Positions 25,631 to 35,102 of a stretch of DNA of 64,000 bases are shown here, piece after piece. This stretch comes from Streptomyces sp. WAC 01529 (GTDB lineage Bacteria; Actinomycetota; Actinomycetes; Streptomycetales; Streptomycetaceae): NCBI RefSeq assembly GCF_003945545.1, contig NZ_CP029617.1, positions 2,429,001-2,493,000 on the forward strand, given 5' to 3'. Positions within the stretch are counted from its first letter, which is position 1; each line of letters begins with the position of its first letter. Position numbers and translations under genes: made by a program. The notes under the pieces are model-generated. The model was not told the origin of the DNA and made no database searches. It was given only the letters and a program-made list of their open reading frames with translations.

Positions 25631-25783
25631 TCACTGACCCCGCGACGGCGTGTCGTAGTGGACCAGTGGCGTGTTGGGCTGCTCCGGTGTGGCGTCGAGG
25701 AGCGCGACGATGCCGAGGGCGGCGCCCACGGCGAGCAGCGCCCCGGCGGCGACGGTGAGTGATGCGGCGAGCAGTCGGTGCAT
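25631..25783 (-). CDS. Small single-span membrane protein (50 aa)
   Basis: MHRLLAASLTVAAGALLAVGAALGIVALLDATPEQPN...: one N-terminal membrane helix (about residues 5-27) and a short exported tail. It resembles the small actinobacterial DUF2613-type proteins, but that is a weak match from memory. ATG at 25783; the upstream open frame to 25930 is not conserved-looking. Ends 6 bp before the PucR-type regulator start on the same strand. Confidence 0.6.
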   Translation of the reverse strand: MHRLLAASLTVAAGALLAVGAALGIVALLDATPEQPNTPLVHYDTPSRGQ

Positions 25784-25923
25784 GGCGAGGGCCAGCCTCT
25801 CTGTCGGAGGTCGTCCCCACCCTGGGCACGCAGGCGGCCATGACCACGCGGTGTCGGTCATGAATGTCCTGGTCGCACAGTCCCGGCCGGCCCCGTCCGG
25901 CAAGGGCCCAGTCTCTGCATCCA

Positions 25924-25953
25924 TTGACACCTAGTCAAGGGTCGGCCTACGGT
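25924..25953 (+). promoter_or_regulatory. Sigma-HrdB-type promoter for the DUF3068 gene and downstream block
   Basis: TTGACA (25924-25929), an 18-bp spacer and TACGGT (25948-25953) fit the streptomycete vegetative consensus. It lies 58 bp before the DUF3068 start and could drive the envelope-glycan block. Confidence 0.65.
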
Positions 25954-26011
25954 CCCCGCCCATACATACGGCTCGGTAACACTTCTCCCGCCCTTAGCCC
26001 AGGAGTGCCCC

Positions 26012-27091
26012 ATGCGCCGCACCACCTCGCCATTTTCCCTGGTCATTCTCGGTATTGGCGCGTTTCTTCTGGTCCTGGCCCCGATGTTGGCCTGGTACGT
26101 GGAGCCACGCGCGAAACGCACACCGACCGACATCGACACGATCACCATCTTCAAAGGCAAAGGCAGCTATTTCGACACAAAGAAGATCAAAACGGTTCAT
26201 GACAGGAACCTCACCATCACCCGCCAGGTGCGCGGTGACGTCGCCGAGAGCGAGAAAAGCGGGCGTGCCGTCTGGGACGTGTCGACCTCCGTCGACCCGG
26301 ACAAGTCGCTGCCCGCGGCCAGCCCGCACGACTCGCTCCAGTGGACGATGGAACGCTGGGTCACCGACCGGAAGACGAACAAGCCGGTGCACTGCTGCGG
26401 CGAGAAGCCGTACTTCGAGGGCGAGGCGTACCTGAAGTTCCCCTTCGACGTGGAGAAGCGTTCCTACCGCTGGTGGGACAGCACGCTCGGAGCGACCGTG
26501 CCGCTGGAGTACCGGGGCACCAAGAAGATCCAGGGGTACGAGGGCCACCGCTTCACGGGCACCGTGAAGGCCGCCAAGGTCGGCACCCGCCAGGTGCCGG
26601 GCCGGATGGTCGGCCAGCCCAAGAAGAGCCAGGTCATCGCCGATGAGTTCTACGCCAACCACGGCATCGAGCTGGTCGCCGACCCGCGCACCGGCCGGAT
26701 CATCTACGCGGCCATCGGGCCCCGCAAGACGCTGCGCGCACCGGGCTCCGACAAGGACGCGACGGTGCTGCTCGACAGCAAGCGCATCGCCTTCACCCCG
26801 GCGACCCAGAAGGCCCAGGTGAAGCTCGCCAAGGACGACAGCGAGCGCCTGGAGCTGGTGGGCGAGACCCTGCCGGTGGCCGCGGGCGCCCTGGGCGCGG
26901 CGCTGGCCGCGGTCGGGATCGTCCTGGTCGTACGGGGGCGCAAGGCCGACGGGGCGAACGGCTCCGGCGGGCACGGCGGCCAGGGTGGGCACGACGGCCA
27001 CGGCGGCCCCGGCAGCCCCGGCGACTCGGCGGAACCCGGACGTCCGAATGCTGAACCGTCCCGAAGCGCCCTGCACCCCAGCACGATGTGA
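26012..27091 (+). CDS. DUF3068 (PorA-like) membrane protein
   Basis: 359 aa: an N-terminal membrane helix (SLVILGIGAFLLVLAPMLAWYV), a large exported beta-rich domain (about 35-285) and a C-terminal helix (LPVAAGALGAALAAVGIVLVV) followed by a Gly/His-rich tail. This two-helix layout defines DUF3068. From memory, the mycobacterial and corynebacterial relatives sit in a lipoglycan locus next to a GT4 glycosyltransferase and a methyltransferase, and one has been linked to lipomannan maturation. The same gene types follow here, which supports an envelope-glycan role. ATG 26012 follows CCAGGAG. Confidence 0.85.
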   Translation: MRRTTSPFSLVILGIGAFLLVLAPMLAWYVEPRAKRTPTDIDTITIFKGKGSYFDTKKIKTVHDRNLTITRQVRGDVAESEKSGRAVWDVSTSVDPDKSLPAASPHDSLQWTMERWVTDRKTNKPVHCCGEKPYFEGEAYLKFPFDVEKRSYRWWDSTLGATVPLEYRGTKKIQGYEGHRFTGTVKAAKVGTRQVPGRMVGQPKKSQVIADEFYANHGIELVADPRTGRIIYAAIGPRKTLRAPGSDKDATVLLDSKRIAFTPATQKAQVKLAKDDSERLELVGETLPVAAGALGAALAAVGIVLVVRGRKADGANGSGGHGGQGGHDGHGGPGSPGDSAEPGRPNAEPSRSALHPSTM

Positions 27092-27353
27092 TGAGGCGTC
27101 AGCTCGAAATGGCGCGGAAATTGTCACCTCGGTGAGTAGACCCGCGGTAAGGGGCAGCGAAAACTAACCACCCCCACCCGAGCACAGTCCCCGCACCACC
27201 CCCGCACCGGCCGGACACAGCACCTTCGCAGCGACCCCACGTCGCGTGGCGCCCGGCCGGCGCACCCCGCAGTACCCCGCAAGCCCCACAGCAGGACCGC
27301 TTCGCCCGCCCGACCCCCCACAGTTCCGCACCCTGAGACGAGTTGGAGCACGC

Positions 27354-28562
27354 ATGCCCCAGCACGTACCGTCCTCGCTGCGCGCGGCCGCCCCGCGGCA
27401 CGCGCAGCGACTGCCGGCGCCTCCCCCACAGCCGCGCCGGATCGTCTTCCTCGCCCACCGCGACCTCGGCAACCCGGCCGCGGGCGGCTCCGAACTGCTC
27501 GTCGACCGGCTCGCCGACGGGCTCAGCAAACTGGGCCACCAGGTCACGCTGCTCTGCGGCGGGCCCGCGGCCTACCGCGACTACCGCGTGGTGTCCGCGG
27601 GCGGCGACCTCGGTCACTACCTGCGGGCGCGGTCCGCGTTCACCCGCCAGGTCGGCGACTGCGATCTGCTGGTGGAGGTCTGCAACGGCATGCCGTACCT
27701 GGCACCGCTGTGGCACCGCGGCCCGACGCTGTGCCTGGTCAACCACGTCCACACCGATCTGTGGGGGATGCGCTTCCAAGGCGCGCTCGCCCCCGCGGCC
27801 CGGCTCGGCCGGAAGCTCGAGCACTGGGCCCTCTCCGGGGCACAGCGCGGCAATCTCCTGGTGGCCGTCTCGCCGTCGACGGCCACCGCGCTGCGGGCGA
27901 TCGGCGTGGACCGCGAGCGCATCCGCATCGTGCACAACGGCGTGGAGGAGCCGGGCCCGCTGCACGCCCGCTCCGACGAGCCTTTGTTCCTCGCGATGGG
28001 ACGCCTCGTCGAGTACAAGCGGATCGATCTGCTCCTGCGTCTGTGGGAGCGGGTCAGGCCCGTCACGGGCGGCCGCCTCGTGATCGTCGGCGACGGCCCC
28101 GAGCGACAGCGCCTGGAACAGCTCGCCGGTCCCGGCGTGGAGTTCCGCGGCCATGTCTCCGAGGCCGAGAAGCACCGGCTGCTCTGCGAGGCCTGGATGC
28201 TGCTGCATCCCTCGGCCGTGGAGGGCTGGGGCCTGGTCATCACCGAGGCGGCGACGCGTTCGACGCCCTCGGTCGGCTTCGACGTCCCCGGGGTCCGCGA
28301 CTCCATAGAGGACGGCGTGACCGGCCTGCTCGCCCGCGGCGAGAGTTCCTTCGCCGCCGCCTGGTGCACGCTGGCGCTCAGCGCCGAGCGCCGCAGGGCA
28401 CTGGGCAAGGCCGCCGGCGACCGGGCGGCCCAGTTCCGCTGGGGCAACACCGTGCGGCAGTTCCAGGCGGTGGCGGCCGAAGCGGTCGCCGCCCATCACG
28501 CGCCCGCCGGGCTCCCCATACCCGCGCCCGCCGGGCCCCCGACCGCACAGGGGACTAAGTGA
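27354..28562 (+). CDS. GT4-type glycosyltransferase
   Basis: A 402-aa GT-B enzyme. The N-terminal Rossmann fold starts RRIVFLAHRDLGNPAAGGSELLVDRLADGLSKLGHQVTLL; the C-terminal donor-binding half has LFLAMGRLVEYKRIDLLL and the E-x7-E element in HPSAVEGWGLVITEAATR. Such enzymes transfer sugars from nucleotide donors at the inner face of the membrane. ATG 27354 follows GGAG; the longer frame from 27246 is Pro/Arg-rich non-coding sequence. Its stop overlaps the next start in GTGA (28559-28562), showing translational coupling with the methyltransferase. Confidence 0.88.
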   Translation: MPQHVPSSLRAAAPRHAQRLPAPPPQPRRIVFLAHRDLGNPAAGGSELLVDRLADGLSKLGHQVTLLCGGPAAYRDYRVVSAGGDLGHYLRARSAFTRQVGDCDLLVEVCNGMPYLAPLWHRGPTLCLVNHVHTDLWGMRFQGALAPAARLGRKLEHWALSGAQRGNLLVAVSPSTATALRAIGVDRERIRIVHNGVEEPGPLHARSDEPLFLAMGRLVEYKRIDLLLRLWERVRPVTGGRLVIVGDGPERQRLEQLAGPGVEFRGHVSEAEKHRLLCEAWMLLHPSAVEGWGLVITEAATRSTPSVGFDVPGVRDSIEDGVTGLLARGESSFAAAWCTLALSAERRRALGKAAGDRAAQFRWGNTVRQFQAVAAEAVAAHHAPAGLPIPAPAGPPTAQGTK

Positions 28563-29287
28563 GAGACCCGTCCCTGCGTCGCTCCGTCACGCTTTTCCGC
28601 GCCTTCATGCGCGAACAGCGGGAGCCGGAGCGCTGCTACACCCTCCTCGCCAAGGACGCCGCCGACCAGGTGGAGGCGTACGTCAAGGTGAAGGACCGCG
28701 TCGTCGTCGACATCGGCGGCGGAGGCGGCTACTTCACCGAGGAGTTCCGGCGCCGCGGCGCGCAGAGTTACCTCTTCGAGCCCGATCTCACGGAGATGAC
28801 GGCGTCGGGCACCAAGCCCCCGGAGGGCTCGGTGCTCGCCGACGGCTATCTGCTGCCGCTGGCCGACGAGGTCGCCGACGTCACGTTCTCCTCGAACGTC
28901 CTGGAGCACGTCGACGACCCGCAGACGTTCCTGAGCGAGATGGTCCGGGTCACCAGGCCCGGCGGGCTCATCTATGTCTCGTTCACCAACTGGCTCTCCC
29001 CCTGGGGCGGCCACGAGTGGGCGCCCTGGCACTACCTGGGCGCCGACCGGGCCCGCGCCCGCTATGAAAGACGTACCGGAAAAGCCGCGAAACACACGCT
29101 CGGCGAGAACCTCTTCGCACATCACGTCGGAACGACCCTGCGCCAGGTGCGGGGCCGTTCCGACGTGGACGTGGTGTCGGCACGTTCGCGCTACTGGCCT
29201 TTCCTGGCCGGGGCGATCACCAAGGTGCCGGGTGTGCGCGAGTTCGCGACCTGGAACCTCCTTCTCATTCTCAGGCGGTGTCCATGA
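28559..29287 (+). CDS. Class I SAM-dependent methyltransferase
   Basis: 242 aa. Motif I is VVVDIGGGGGYFTEEF (glycine-rich SAM loop) with the acidic residue in YLFEPD; the post-I region is VADVTFSSNVLEHVDDPQTFLSEMVRVTRPGG, the Methyltransf_11 pattern. GTG 28559 overlaps the GT4 stop, and its own stop overlaps the next start in ATGA (29284-29287). Being coupled between a glycosyltransferase and an AftD-like protein, it probably methylates a glycan or its lipid-linked precursor. The order GT4-methyltransferase also occurs in the mycobacterial lipoglycan locus. Confidence 0.85.
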   Translation: MRDPSLRRSVTLFRAFMREQREPERCYTLLAKDAADQVEAYVKVKDRVVVDIGGGGGYFTEEFRRRGAQSYLFEPDLTEMTASGTKPPEGSVLADGYLLPLADEVADVTFSSNVLEHVDDPQTFLSEMVRVTRPGGLIYVSFTNWLSPWGGHEWAPWHYLGADRARARYERRTGKAAKHTLGENLFAHHVGTTLRQVRGRSDVDVVSARSRYWPFLAGAITKVPGVREFATWNLLLILRRCP

Positions 29288-32200
29288 CCACGGTCCAGGC
29301 CCCACCCCCGGCCTCCGTGCGGCCCACGACCGACGCCCCTGAACCCTCGCGGGGGCCGCGTTCGCGGCGCTGGCTGCTGGGGTTCTGGGCCGCGGTCTTC
29401 GTGCTGTTCCTCGCGGTGAAACCGGGGCGGATGACGTTCGACACCAAGCTCGGTGTCACCGTCGACCCCTGGCAGTTCCTCTCCGACCTCGGCCAGCTCT
29501 GGCACGACCGCGGCGGCTTCGGCGGGATCCAGGACCAGTACGTCGGGTACGCCTTCCCGATGCTGCCGTTCTACGGCCTCGCCGACCTCGTGCGGCTGCC
29601 GGTCTGGTTCGCCGAGCGGCTCTGGCTCTCGCTGATCGTGTCGGTCGCCTTCTGGGGCGCGCTGCGCCTCGCCGAACGCCTGGGCATCGGCAACCGGCAG
29701 AGCCGGCTGCTCGGCGCGGTCGTCTACGCCCTGTGGCCCACGTTCACCGTGGTCGTCGGCTCGACGTCCGCCGCGGCGCTGCCCGGCGCGTTCCTGCCGT
29801 GGGTGCTGCTGCCGCTGACCAACGAGCGGATCAGCGCGCGCCTCGCCGCCTGCCGCTCGGCGCTGATCATCCCCTTCATGGGCGGCGTGAACGCGGCGGC
29901 GACCCTCGCCTCGCTGCTCCCGGTCGCCCTCTTCCTCCTCTCGCGCCCGAACGGCCCGCGCAAGCGGAAGCTGATCACCTGGTGGGTGCCGGGCGTCATC
30001 CTGGCCACCGCCTGGTGGATCGTGCCGCTGCTGATGCTCGGCATCCACGGCGAGAACTTCCTTCCGTACGTGGAGAACTCCGCCACCACGACCGGCACCA
30101 TGTCGGCGACCGAGACGCTGCGCGGCGCCGGTAACTGGGTGGCGTACCTCAACTTCGGCGAGGCGTGGCTGCCGGCCGGCTGGACGGTGGCGACGGCCGT
30201 CGTGACCGTCGTCTGCTCGGCGCTCGCCGCCGCCCTCGGACTCGCGGGGCTCGCCCGGCGCGATCTGCCCGAGCGGCGCTGGCTGGTCCTGACCGTCCTC
30301 TCGGTCGTCCTGATCACGCTGGCCGGGTACGGCGGCGCGTTCGGCGCGCCCTTCCACGAGACCGTCCAGTCCTGGCTGAACGGCGGGCTCGTCCCCTTCC
30401 GCAACATCTACAAGTTCCAGACGGGCCTCGCCCTCGCGCTGGCCTTCGGCCTGATGCACCTGGCGGGCGTCGCCTCCCAGGCGCGTCGGGGGGCCCGGCC
30501 GGTGCGCGGAAGACGGTACGCGCCCGCGATAGCCGCGCTCCTCGTGCTGCCCGGCCTCGCCTGGCCGTACCTCAACGGCTCGATCCTCCAGCCGGGTTCG
30601 TTCCAGAAGCTGCCCACGTACTGGCAGACGACGGCCGACTGGCTGGAGAAGTACTCCCCCGACTCCCGTGCCCTCGTCGTCCCGGCGACCGCGCACGGCA
30701 TCTACACCTGGGGCTCGCCCATCGACCAGCCCCTCGACGTGCTCGCCGAGTCGCGCTGGGCGCAGCGCGACTACGTGCCGTTCGGCACGCCGGGCAACCG
30801 CCGCGCGATGGACGCGGTCGAGCAGGCGCTGATGACCGGCGGCGAGGTGCCGGGCCTGACCGACTACCTCTCCCGCGCCGGGCTCCACTACGTCGTCGTA
30901 CGCAACGACCTCGACCCGGACCAGGTCGGCCACGTCCCGACCGCCACGGTCAAGCGCACCCTGGAGGAGTCCGGCTTCCGCCGCGTCACCGGCTTCGGCC
31001 CCAAGACCACCGGCGGCACGATCCCCGACGACACGCCCCTCCAGGTGGAGGGCCTCTACCCGCGTGATCGCGCCGTGGAGATCTACGCCCCCGGCGAGGG
31101 CGCCGAGCGCCCGGGCCAGGCCGCTCTGAAGCCCGTCTCCAACACGGCGGTCGTCAGCGGTGGCCCGGAGTCCCTGCTCCCGCTCTCCGCCGACCCCGCG
31201 ATGCGGGACCGCCCGGCCGTCCTGACCGGTGACAACCACCCCGGCGTCGGGACGCCCGGCCTCCAGGCCGTCGGTGACGGACTGCGCCGCGCCGACACCC
31301 GTTTCGGCCTGGTCAACTCCAATACGTCGTACACCTACGGCCCCGACGAGCGGAACGCCCCCGACGCGGTCCAGGACCCCGGCAAGAAGCCGCACCAGAT
31401 CCTGCCGACGAACGGCGTCGAGCACCAGACGACCGCGGAGCTGCGGGGCGCCAAGTCGGTGTCCGCCTCCTCCTACGGCAACTGGCTCTTCCACCTGCCG
31501 CAGTACGACCCGGTGAACGCCTTCGACGGCGATCCGGCGACGGCCTGGGCCGAGGGCGGCTCGGACTCGGCGGCGGGCGAGTGGATCAAGGCGGAGTTCA
31601 ACTCCGAGATCACCGTCCCCTCCTCCTTCCGCGTCACCCCGCTGCCGCAGGACGGCGTGCGGGCCGCACCCACCCGGGTGCGCGTGGAGACCGAGGCGGG
31701 CAGCGTCACCAGCTCCCTCCAGCCCGACGGCACTCCGCAGCGCGTCAAGGCCCGCGCGGGCGCCACCGACTGGATCAAGATCACGATCGTGGACACGCAG
31801 GAGGCGCGCCCCGGTCTGACGGGCGCGGGCTTCTCGGAGATCACCCTCCCCGAGGTGCGCGTCACCAAGCTCCTCCAACTGCCCAAGGACGCGCAGAAGG
31901 CGGTCGGCGCCGACGCGACGACGTACTCGCTGCACCGCTCCTCGGACCCGAACGCGCTCTCCCCGGTCAACGCCGAGGCGGGTCTGCACCGCCGCTTCAC
32001 CACCACGGGCTCCGGTGAGTACGAGGTGAAGGCGAGCGCGGTGGCCATGCCGGGCGCCGCGCTGGACGAGCTGCTCTACAAGGTGGCCCCCGAGCAGAAG
32101 CAGCAGATCATCGCCACGGCCGACTCCACGGCCAGGCTCGGCCGGGGTCTTTCGCCGCGCAACCTCACCGACGGCGACCTGACCACGGCGTGGATCGCGG

Positions 32201-33654
32201 GCACCGACAACCGTCCGGTGGTCCACCTCAAGTGGCCGGGCAAGCAGCCGGTGGGCGAGATCGTGCTGCCCGCCGCGGGCGGCCTGTCCACCCGTCCCGA
32301 GAAGATCGAGATCAGCTCGCCGGACGGGGCGACGACCGCGGGCGTCGACGAGAACGGCATCGCCCGCTTCACCCCGATCACCACCGACCAGATGGACATC
32401 ACCATCACCAAGACGGCGCCGCTGGCCGTCCACAACCCGGTGGCGGACGACGACCTCCAGCTGCCGGTGGGCCTCACCGAGGTCTACGTCCCCGCGCTCG
32501 ACACGTACCGCACACCGCAGCCCGACGTCTCGGAGCGCTTCTCGCTCCCCTGCGGTCAGGGTCCGGCGATGTCGATCGACGGCGAGCTGTACGAGACGAG
32601 CGCCAAGGGCAAGGTCTCCGACCTCACCGAGCGCAGGCCGGTCGAGATCAGCCTCTGCCAGCGCGGCGAGAAGGACACGGCCGTACGCCTGGACGCGGGC
32701 GCGCACAGCGTGGAGACCGGGGACTCCGGTCCGCTCGCGGTCATGGACGCCTCGCTCACCCGGGGCACCCCCGGCGAGGTGGACAAGACCACCCGCGAGC
32801 TGAAGATCAAGGACTGGCTCGGCGACCGCCGCGAGGTGAGCGTCGGCGCCGGAGCGGCCTCGTACCTGTCGACGTACGAGAACGTGAACGACGGCTGGAA
32901 GGCGACCCTCAACGGCAAGGAGCTGACCTCGCTGCGGCTCGACGGCTGGCAGCAGGGCTGGCTCGTGCCCAAGGGCGAGGGCGGCACGGTGAAGCTCACC
33001 TACGAGCCGTCGCAGACCTACGAGATCGGTCTGATCCTCGCCGGTGTCGGCGTCCTCGCGCTGGTCGGGCTGGTCCTCGTCCGGCGCCGCGAGCCCAACA
33101 CAGACGCGCTGACCCCGGCGCCCCCCGCCCCGGGTCCGATCCTCGGCACGGTGGCGCTGACGCTGGTGGCCGTGGTCATCGCGGGCCCGTTCGCCCTGCT
33201 CGTCCCCGCCCTCGCGCTGCTGGCCTGGTGGCGGCACGCGCTGCTGGTGCCGATCGCGTTCGCGGCGATGGCGGGCGCGGGCATCGCGGCGGCGACCGGT
33301 GCCGGAGAGGCGGTCAGCGAGGACTCGGGGGCGTTCGGCCCGGTGGCCCAACTCCTCGCGCTCATCGCGCTGTTCGCGGCGCTGGTGAGTGTGGGCGAAC
33401 GGCGCGCGCGTCCGGACAAGGACCCGGATACGCGTCCGGTCACGCACCCGGACACCGCCGATACGTTGGTGTACGGGCCGGGCGGCGGTCCCGCTCCGGG
33501 GCAGCCGGCCCAGCCGGCCCAGCCCGGGGCCGGCCCCACGGTCTCGGCCCGGGGCCCCGAGCCTCAGGCCTCGCCCGCGCCGCAGAGCGATGCGACGGTC
33601 CGCTTCCCGCGGCACGGGGGCGGGCCCACGACAGGAGAAGGCACGCAGCGATGA
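29284..33654 (+). CDS. AftD-like GT-C membrane glycosyltransferase (DUF3367)
   Basis: 1456 aa. The N-terminal part has many membrane helices (about residues 30-430) with the GT-C type first loop KPGRMTFDTKLGVTVDPWQFL containing acidic residues. A long exported region follows with two F5/8-type-C (discoidin) carbohydrate-binding modules (about 720-800, AFDGDPATAWAEG; about 940-1020, LTDGDLTTAWIAG). C-terminal helices (about 1247-1370) and a Pro-rich tail end it. This is the architecture of mycobacterial AftD, an arabinofuranosyltransferase that uses polyprenyl donors. Streptomycetes lack arabinogalactan, so the sugar and acceptor here are unknown. ATG 29284 overlaps the previous stop; the stop overlaps the next start. 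Confidence 0.85.
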   Translation: MTTVQAPPPASVRPTTDAPEPSRGPRSRRWLLGFWAAVFVLFLAVKPGRMTFDTKLGVTVDPWQFLSDLGQLWHDRGGFGGIQDQYVGYAFPMLPFYGLADLVRLPVWFAERLWLSLIVSVAFWGALRLAERLGIGNRQSRLLGAVVYALWPTFTVVVGSTSAAALPGAFLPWVLLPLTNERISARLAACRSALIIPFMGGVNAAATLASLLPVALFLLSRPNGPRKRKLITWWVPGVILATAWWIVPLLMLGIHGENFLPYVENSATTTGTMSATETLRGAGNWVAYLNFGEAWLPAGWTVATAVVTVVCSALAAALGLAGLARRDLPERRWLVLTVLSVVLITLAGYGGAFGAPFHETVQSWLNGGLVPFRNIYKFQTGLALALAFGLMHLAGVASQARRGARPVRGRRYAPAIAALLVLPGLAWPYLNGSILQPGSFQKLPTYWQTTADWLEKYSPDSRALVVPATAHGIYTWGSPIDQPLDVLAESRWAQRDYVPFGTPGNRRAMDAVEQALMTGGEVPGLTDYLSRAGLHYVVVRNDLDPDQVGHVPTATVKRTLEESGFRRVTGFGPKTTGGTIPDDTPLQVEGLYPRDRAVEIYAPGEGAERPGQAALKPVSNTAVVSGGPESLLPLSADPAMRDRPAVLTGDNHPGVGTPGLQAVGDGLRRADTRFGLVNSNTSYTYGPDERNAPDAVQDPGKKPHQILPTNGVEHQTTAELRGAKSVSASSYGNWLFHLPQYDPVNAFDGDPATAWAEGGSDSAAGEWIKAEFNSEITVPSSFRVTPLPQDGVRAAPTRVRVETEAGSVTSSLQPDGTPQRVKARAGATDWIKITIVDTQEARPGLTGAGFSEITLPEVRVTKLLQLPKDAQKAVGADATTYSLHRSSDPNALSPVNAEAGLHRRFTTTGSGEYEVKASAVAMPGAALDELLYKVAPEQKQQIIATADSTARLGRGLSPRNLTDGDLTTAWIAGTDNRPVVHLKWPGKQPVGEIVLPAAGGLSTRPEKIEISSPDGATTAGVDENGIARFTPITTDQMDITITKTAPLAVHNPVADDDLQLPVGLTEVYVPALDTYRTPQPDVSERFSLPCGQGPAMSIDGELYETSAKGKVSDLTERRPVEISLCQRGEKDTAVRLDAGAHSVETGDSGPLAVMDASLTRGTPGEVDKTTRELKIKDWLGDRREVSVGAGAASYLSTYENVNDGWKATLNGKELTSLRLDGWQQGWLVPKGEGGTVKLTYEPSQTYEIGLILAGVGVLALVGLVLVRRREPNTDALTPAPPAPGPILGTVALTLVAVVIAGPFALLVPALALLAWWRHALLVPIAFAAMAGAGIAAATGAGEAVSEDSGAFGPVAQLLALIALFAALVSVGERRARPDKDPDTRPVTHPDTADTLVYGPGGGPAPGQPAQPAQPGAGPTVSARGPEPQASPAPQSDATVRFPRHGGGPTTGEGTQR

Positions 33655-35102
33655 CCGCACTGGAACACCCGGCACGGCGTGCGGACGGCTCTGGCCGGCC
33701 GCCCGCGCGCGTGCCGTTCCCCGTCGTCGACGAGGTCTCCCGGCACTGCCTCCAGGAGGAGGAGCCGGAGACCGTGCACATCGAGGTGCACCTGCCGGGC
33801 ACCCCGGACCCGGCCCGGCTGCGGGCCGCCTTCAACGAGGCCCTGCGCCGCCATCCCCGCATCCTCATGCGGGAGGCGCGGGGCCCGTGGTACCGCCGCC
33901 GCTACGAGTGGGAGCTGACGGCGGAGCCCGACGTGGAGGCGGTGACGTTCCCGGCTCCGGAACGGGACGCCCTCAAGCGGGCCCGCGAACGGGCCCTGGC
34001 GGAGGCGCCGCCGCTCTCCGCTTCCCCGCCGATCCGTCTGGAGGTGGTGGCGGCCGAGTCCGGCGCCGCCTCTGGGCCGGGCGCCGAGTCCGAGTCCGCA
34101 TCCCTGCGGGGCGCCGAGCAAGGCGCCGCCTCCCCGCACAGCGCGGACGCCCCCGAGGGGCCAGGCACTGTCCTCTTCCTCACCATCAACCACACCGCCC
34201 TCGACGGCCCCGCCTGCCTCCGCGTCCTCGCCACGGCCGCGGAGATCTACGGCGGCCGGGACAACTCCCCCGCGGCGCCGCCCACCCGTACGCCGGACAG
34301 CACCGGGGCCGCGCCCCAGCCCCCGGCCGACGCGCCCTCCGGGTGGGCGCCCCCGGCGCGGGTCGCCAAGGGCGCGCCCGAGCCGTCCCCCGGCAACGGC
34401 ATGCTCGTCGCGGAGCTGCCCGTGCCGCGCCGCCCCAAGGGGTCACCGTTCACCGTGAACGACCAGCTGATGGTGGCGACCGCGCTGATGATCGCCCACT
34501 GGAACCGCGAGCACGGCGAACGGCCGCGCCCCCTGCGCATCACCATGCCGGTGGACGACCGCCCCCGCGACGCGACCATGCCGATCGGCAACGGCACCCG
34601 GCTCGTCGAAGTCCCCTTCAGCGCAGCAGAGTTGGGCCACCGCGAGTGGACCCCGGAAGCCATCGGCGACCTGCTGCGCCGCACCTCCGACCGCACCCGC
34701 GCCCTCAAGGCCCTGGCCCGGCCCCAACTGGGCCACGGCGCGAGCCTGTTGACCGCGCCGGTGCTCCCGGTCACGGTCAGGGCGGCCGTCACGCGCGGGC
34801 TGCGCCGGGCCGCCGCCCCCTGGACGTCGACGACGCTCCTGAGCAACATCGGGCGCATCCCGTACGCCCTGGACTTCGGCGACGCGGGCCGCGCGCACGC
34901 CGTGTGGTTCTCCGCCCCGGCCCGGCTGCCGCGCGGCCTCACCGTGACCACGGCGTCCACGGCGGGCCGCCTGCACCTGGCCCTGCGCTGGTCGAAGGCC
35001 CTGCTCAGCCACGGCGACGGGGCGCACCTGCGGGATCTGTTCGAGCACTACCTCCACGCGACGGAGCACACGCGGGCCGACGAGAAGGGAGGGCCGAGTT
35101 GA
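33651..35102 (+). CDS. Condensation-domain-fold acyltransferase-like protein
   Basis: 483 aa. The active-site-like motif is NHTALDG (about residues 179-185), the HxxxDG signature of NRPS condensation domains, WS/DGAT and PapA-type acyltransferases, and the C-terminal half has LRITMPVDDRPRDATMPIGNGTRLV, resembling the DFGWG-side region. Two low-complexity inserts (about 140-165 and 200-250) flank the motif. No carrier protein or adenylation gene is nearby, so transfer of an acyl group to a glycan or lipid is more likely than peptide synthesis. ATG 33651 and the preceding stop share ATGA; the next gene starts in TTGA at its end. Confidence 0.7.
   Translation: MTALEHPARRADGSGRPPARVPFPVVDEVSRHCLQEEEPETVHIEVHLPGTPDPARLRAAFNEALRRHPRILMREARGPWYRRRYEWELTAEPDVEAVTFPAPERDALKRARERALAEAPPLSASPPIRLEVVAAESGAASGPGAESESASLRGAEQGAASPHSADAPEGPGTVLFLTINHTALDGPACLRVLATAAEIYGGRDNSPAAPPTRTPDSTGAAPQPPADAPSGWAPPARVAKGAPEPSPGNGMLVAELPVPRRPKGSPFTVNDQLMVATALMIAHWNREHGERPRPLRITMPVDDRPRDATMPIGNGTRLVEVPFSAAELGHREWTPEAIGDLLRRTSDRTRALKALARPQLGHGASLLTAPVLPVTVRAAVTRGLRRAAAPWTSTTLLSNIGRIPYALDFGDAGRAHAVWFSAPARLPRGLTVTTASTAGRLHLALRWSKALLSHGDGAHLRDLFEHYLHATEHTRADEKGGPS

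Noticed and set aside
29191..33675. A 1494-codon open frame antisense to the AftD-like gene, with similar long antisense frames at 1397-3694, 8580-10775 and 43359-46475.
   Set aside because: They mirror real genes whose domains and catalytic residues are clear. Their translations are Arg/Gly/Ala/Asp-rich without domains, the usual result of high-GC third-position bias.
33651..35102. A non-ribosomal peptide synthetase fragment.
   Set aside because: Complete start and stop with 4-bp overlaps to both neighbours and no adenylation or carrier domain, so it is an intact stand-alone protein.
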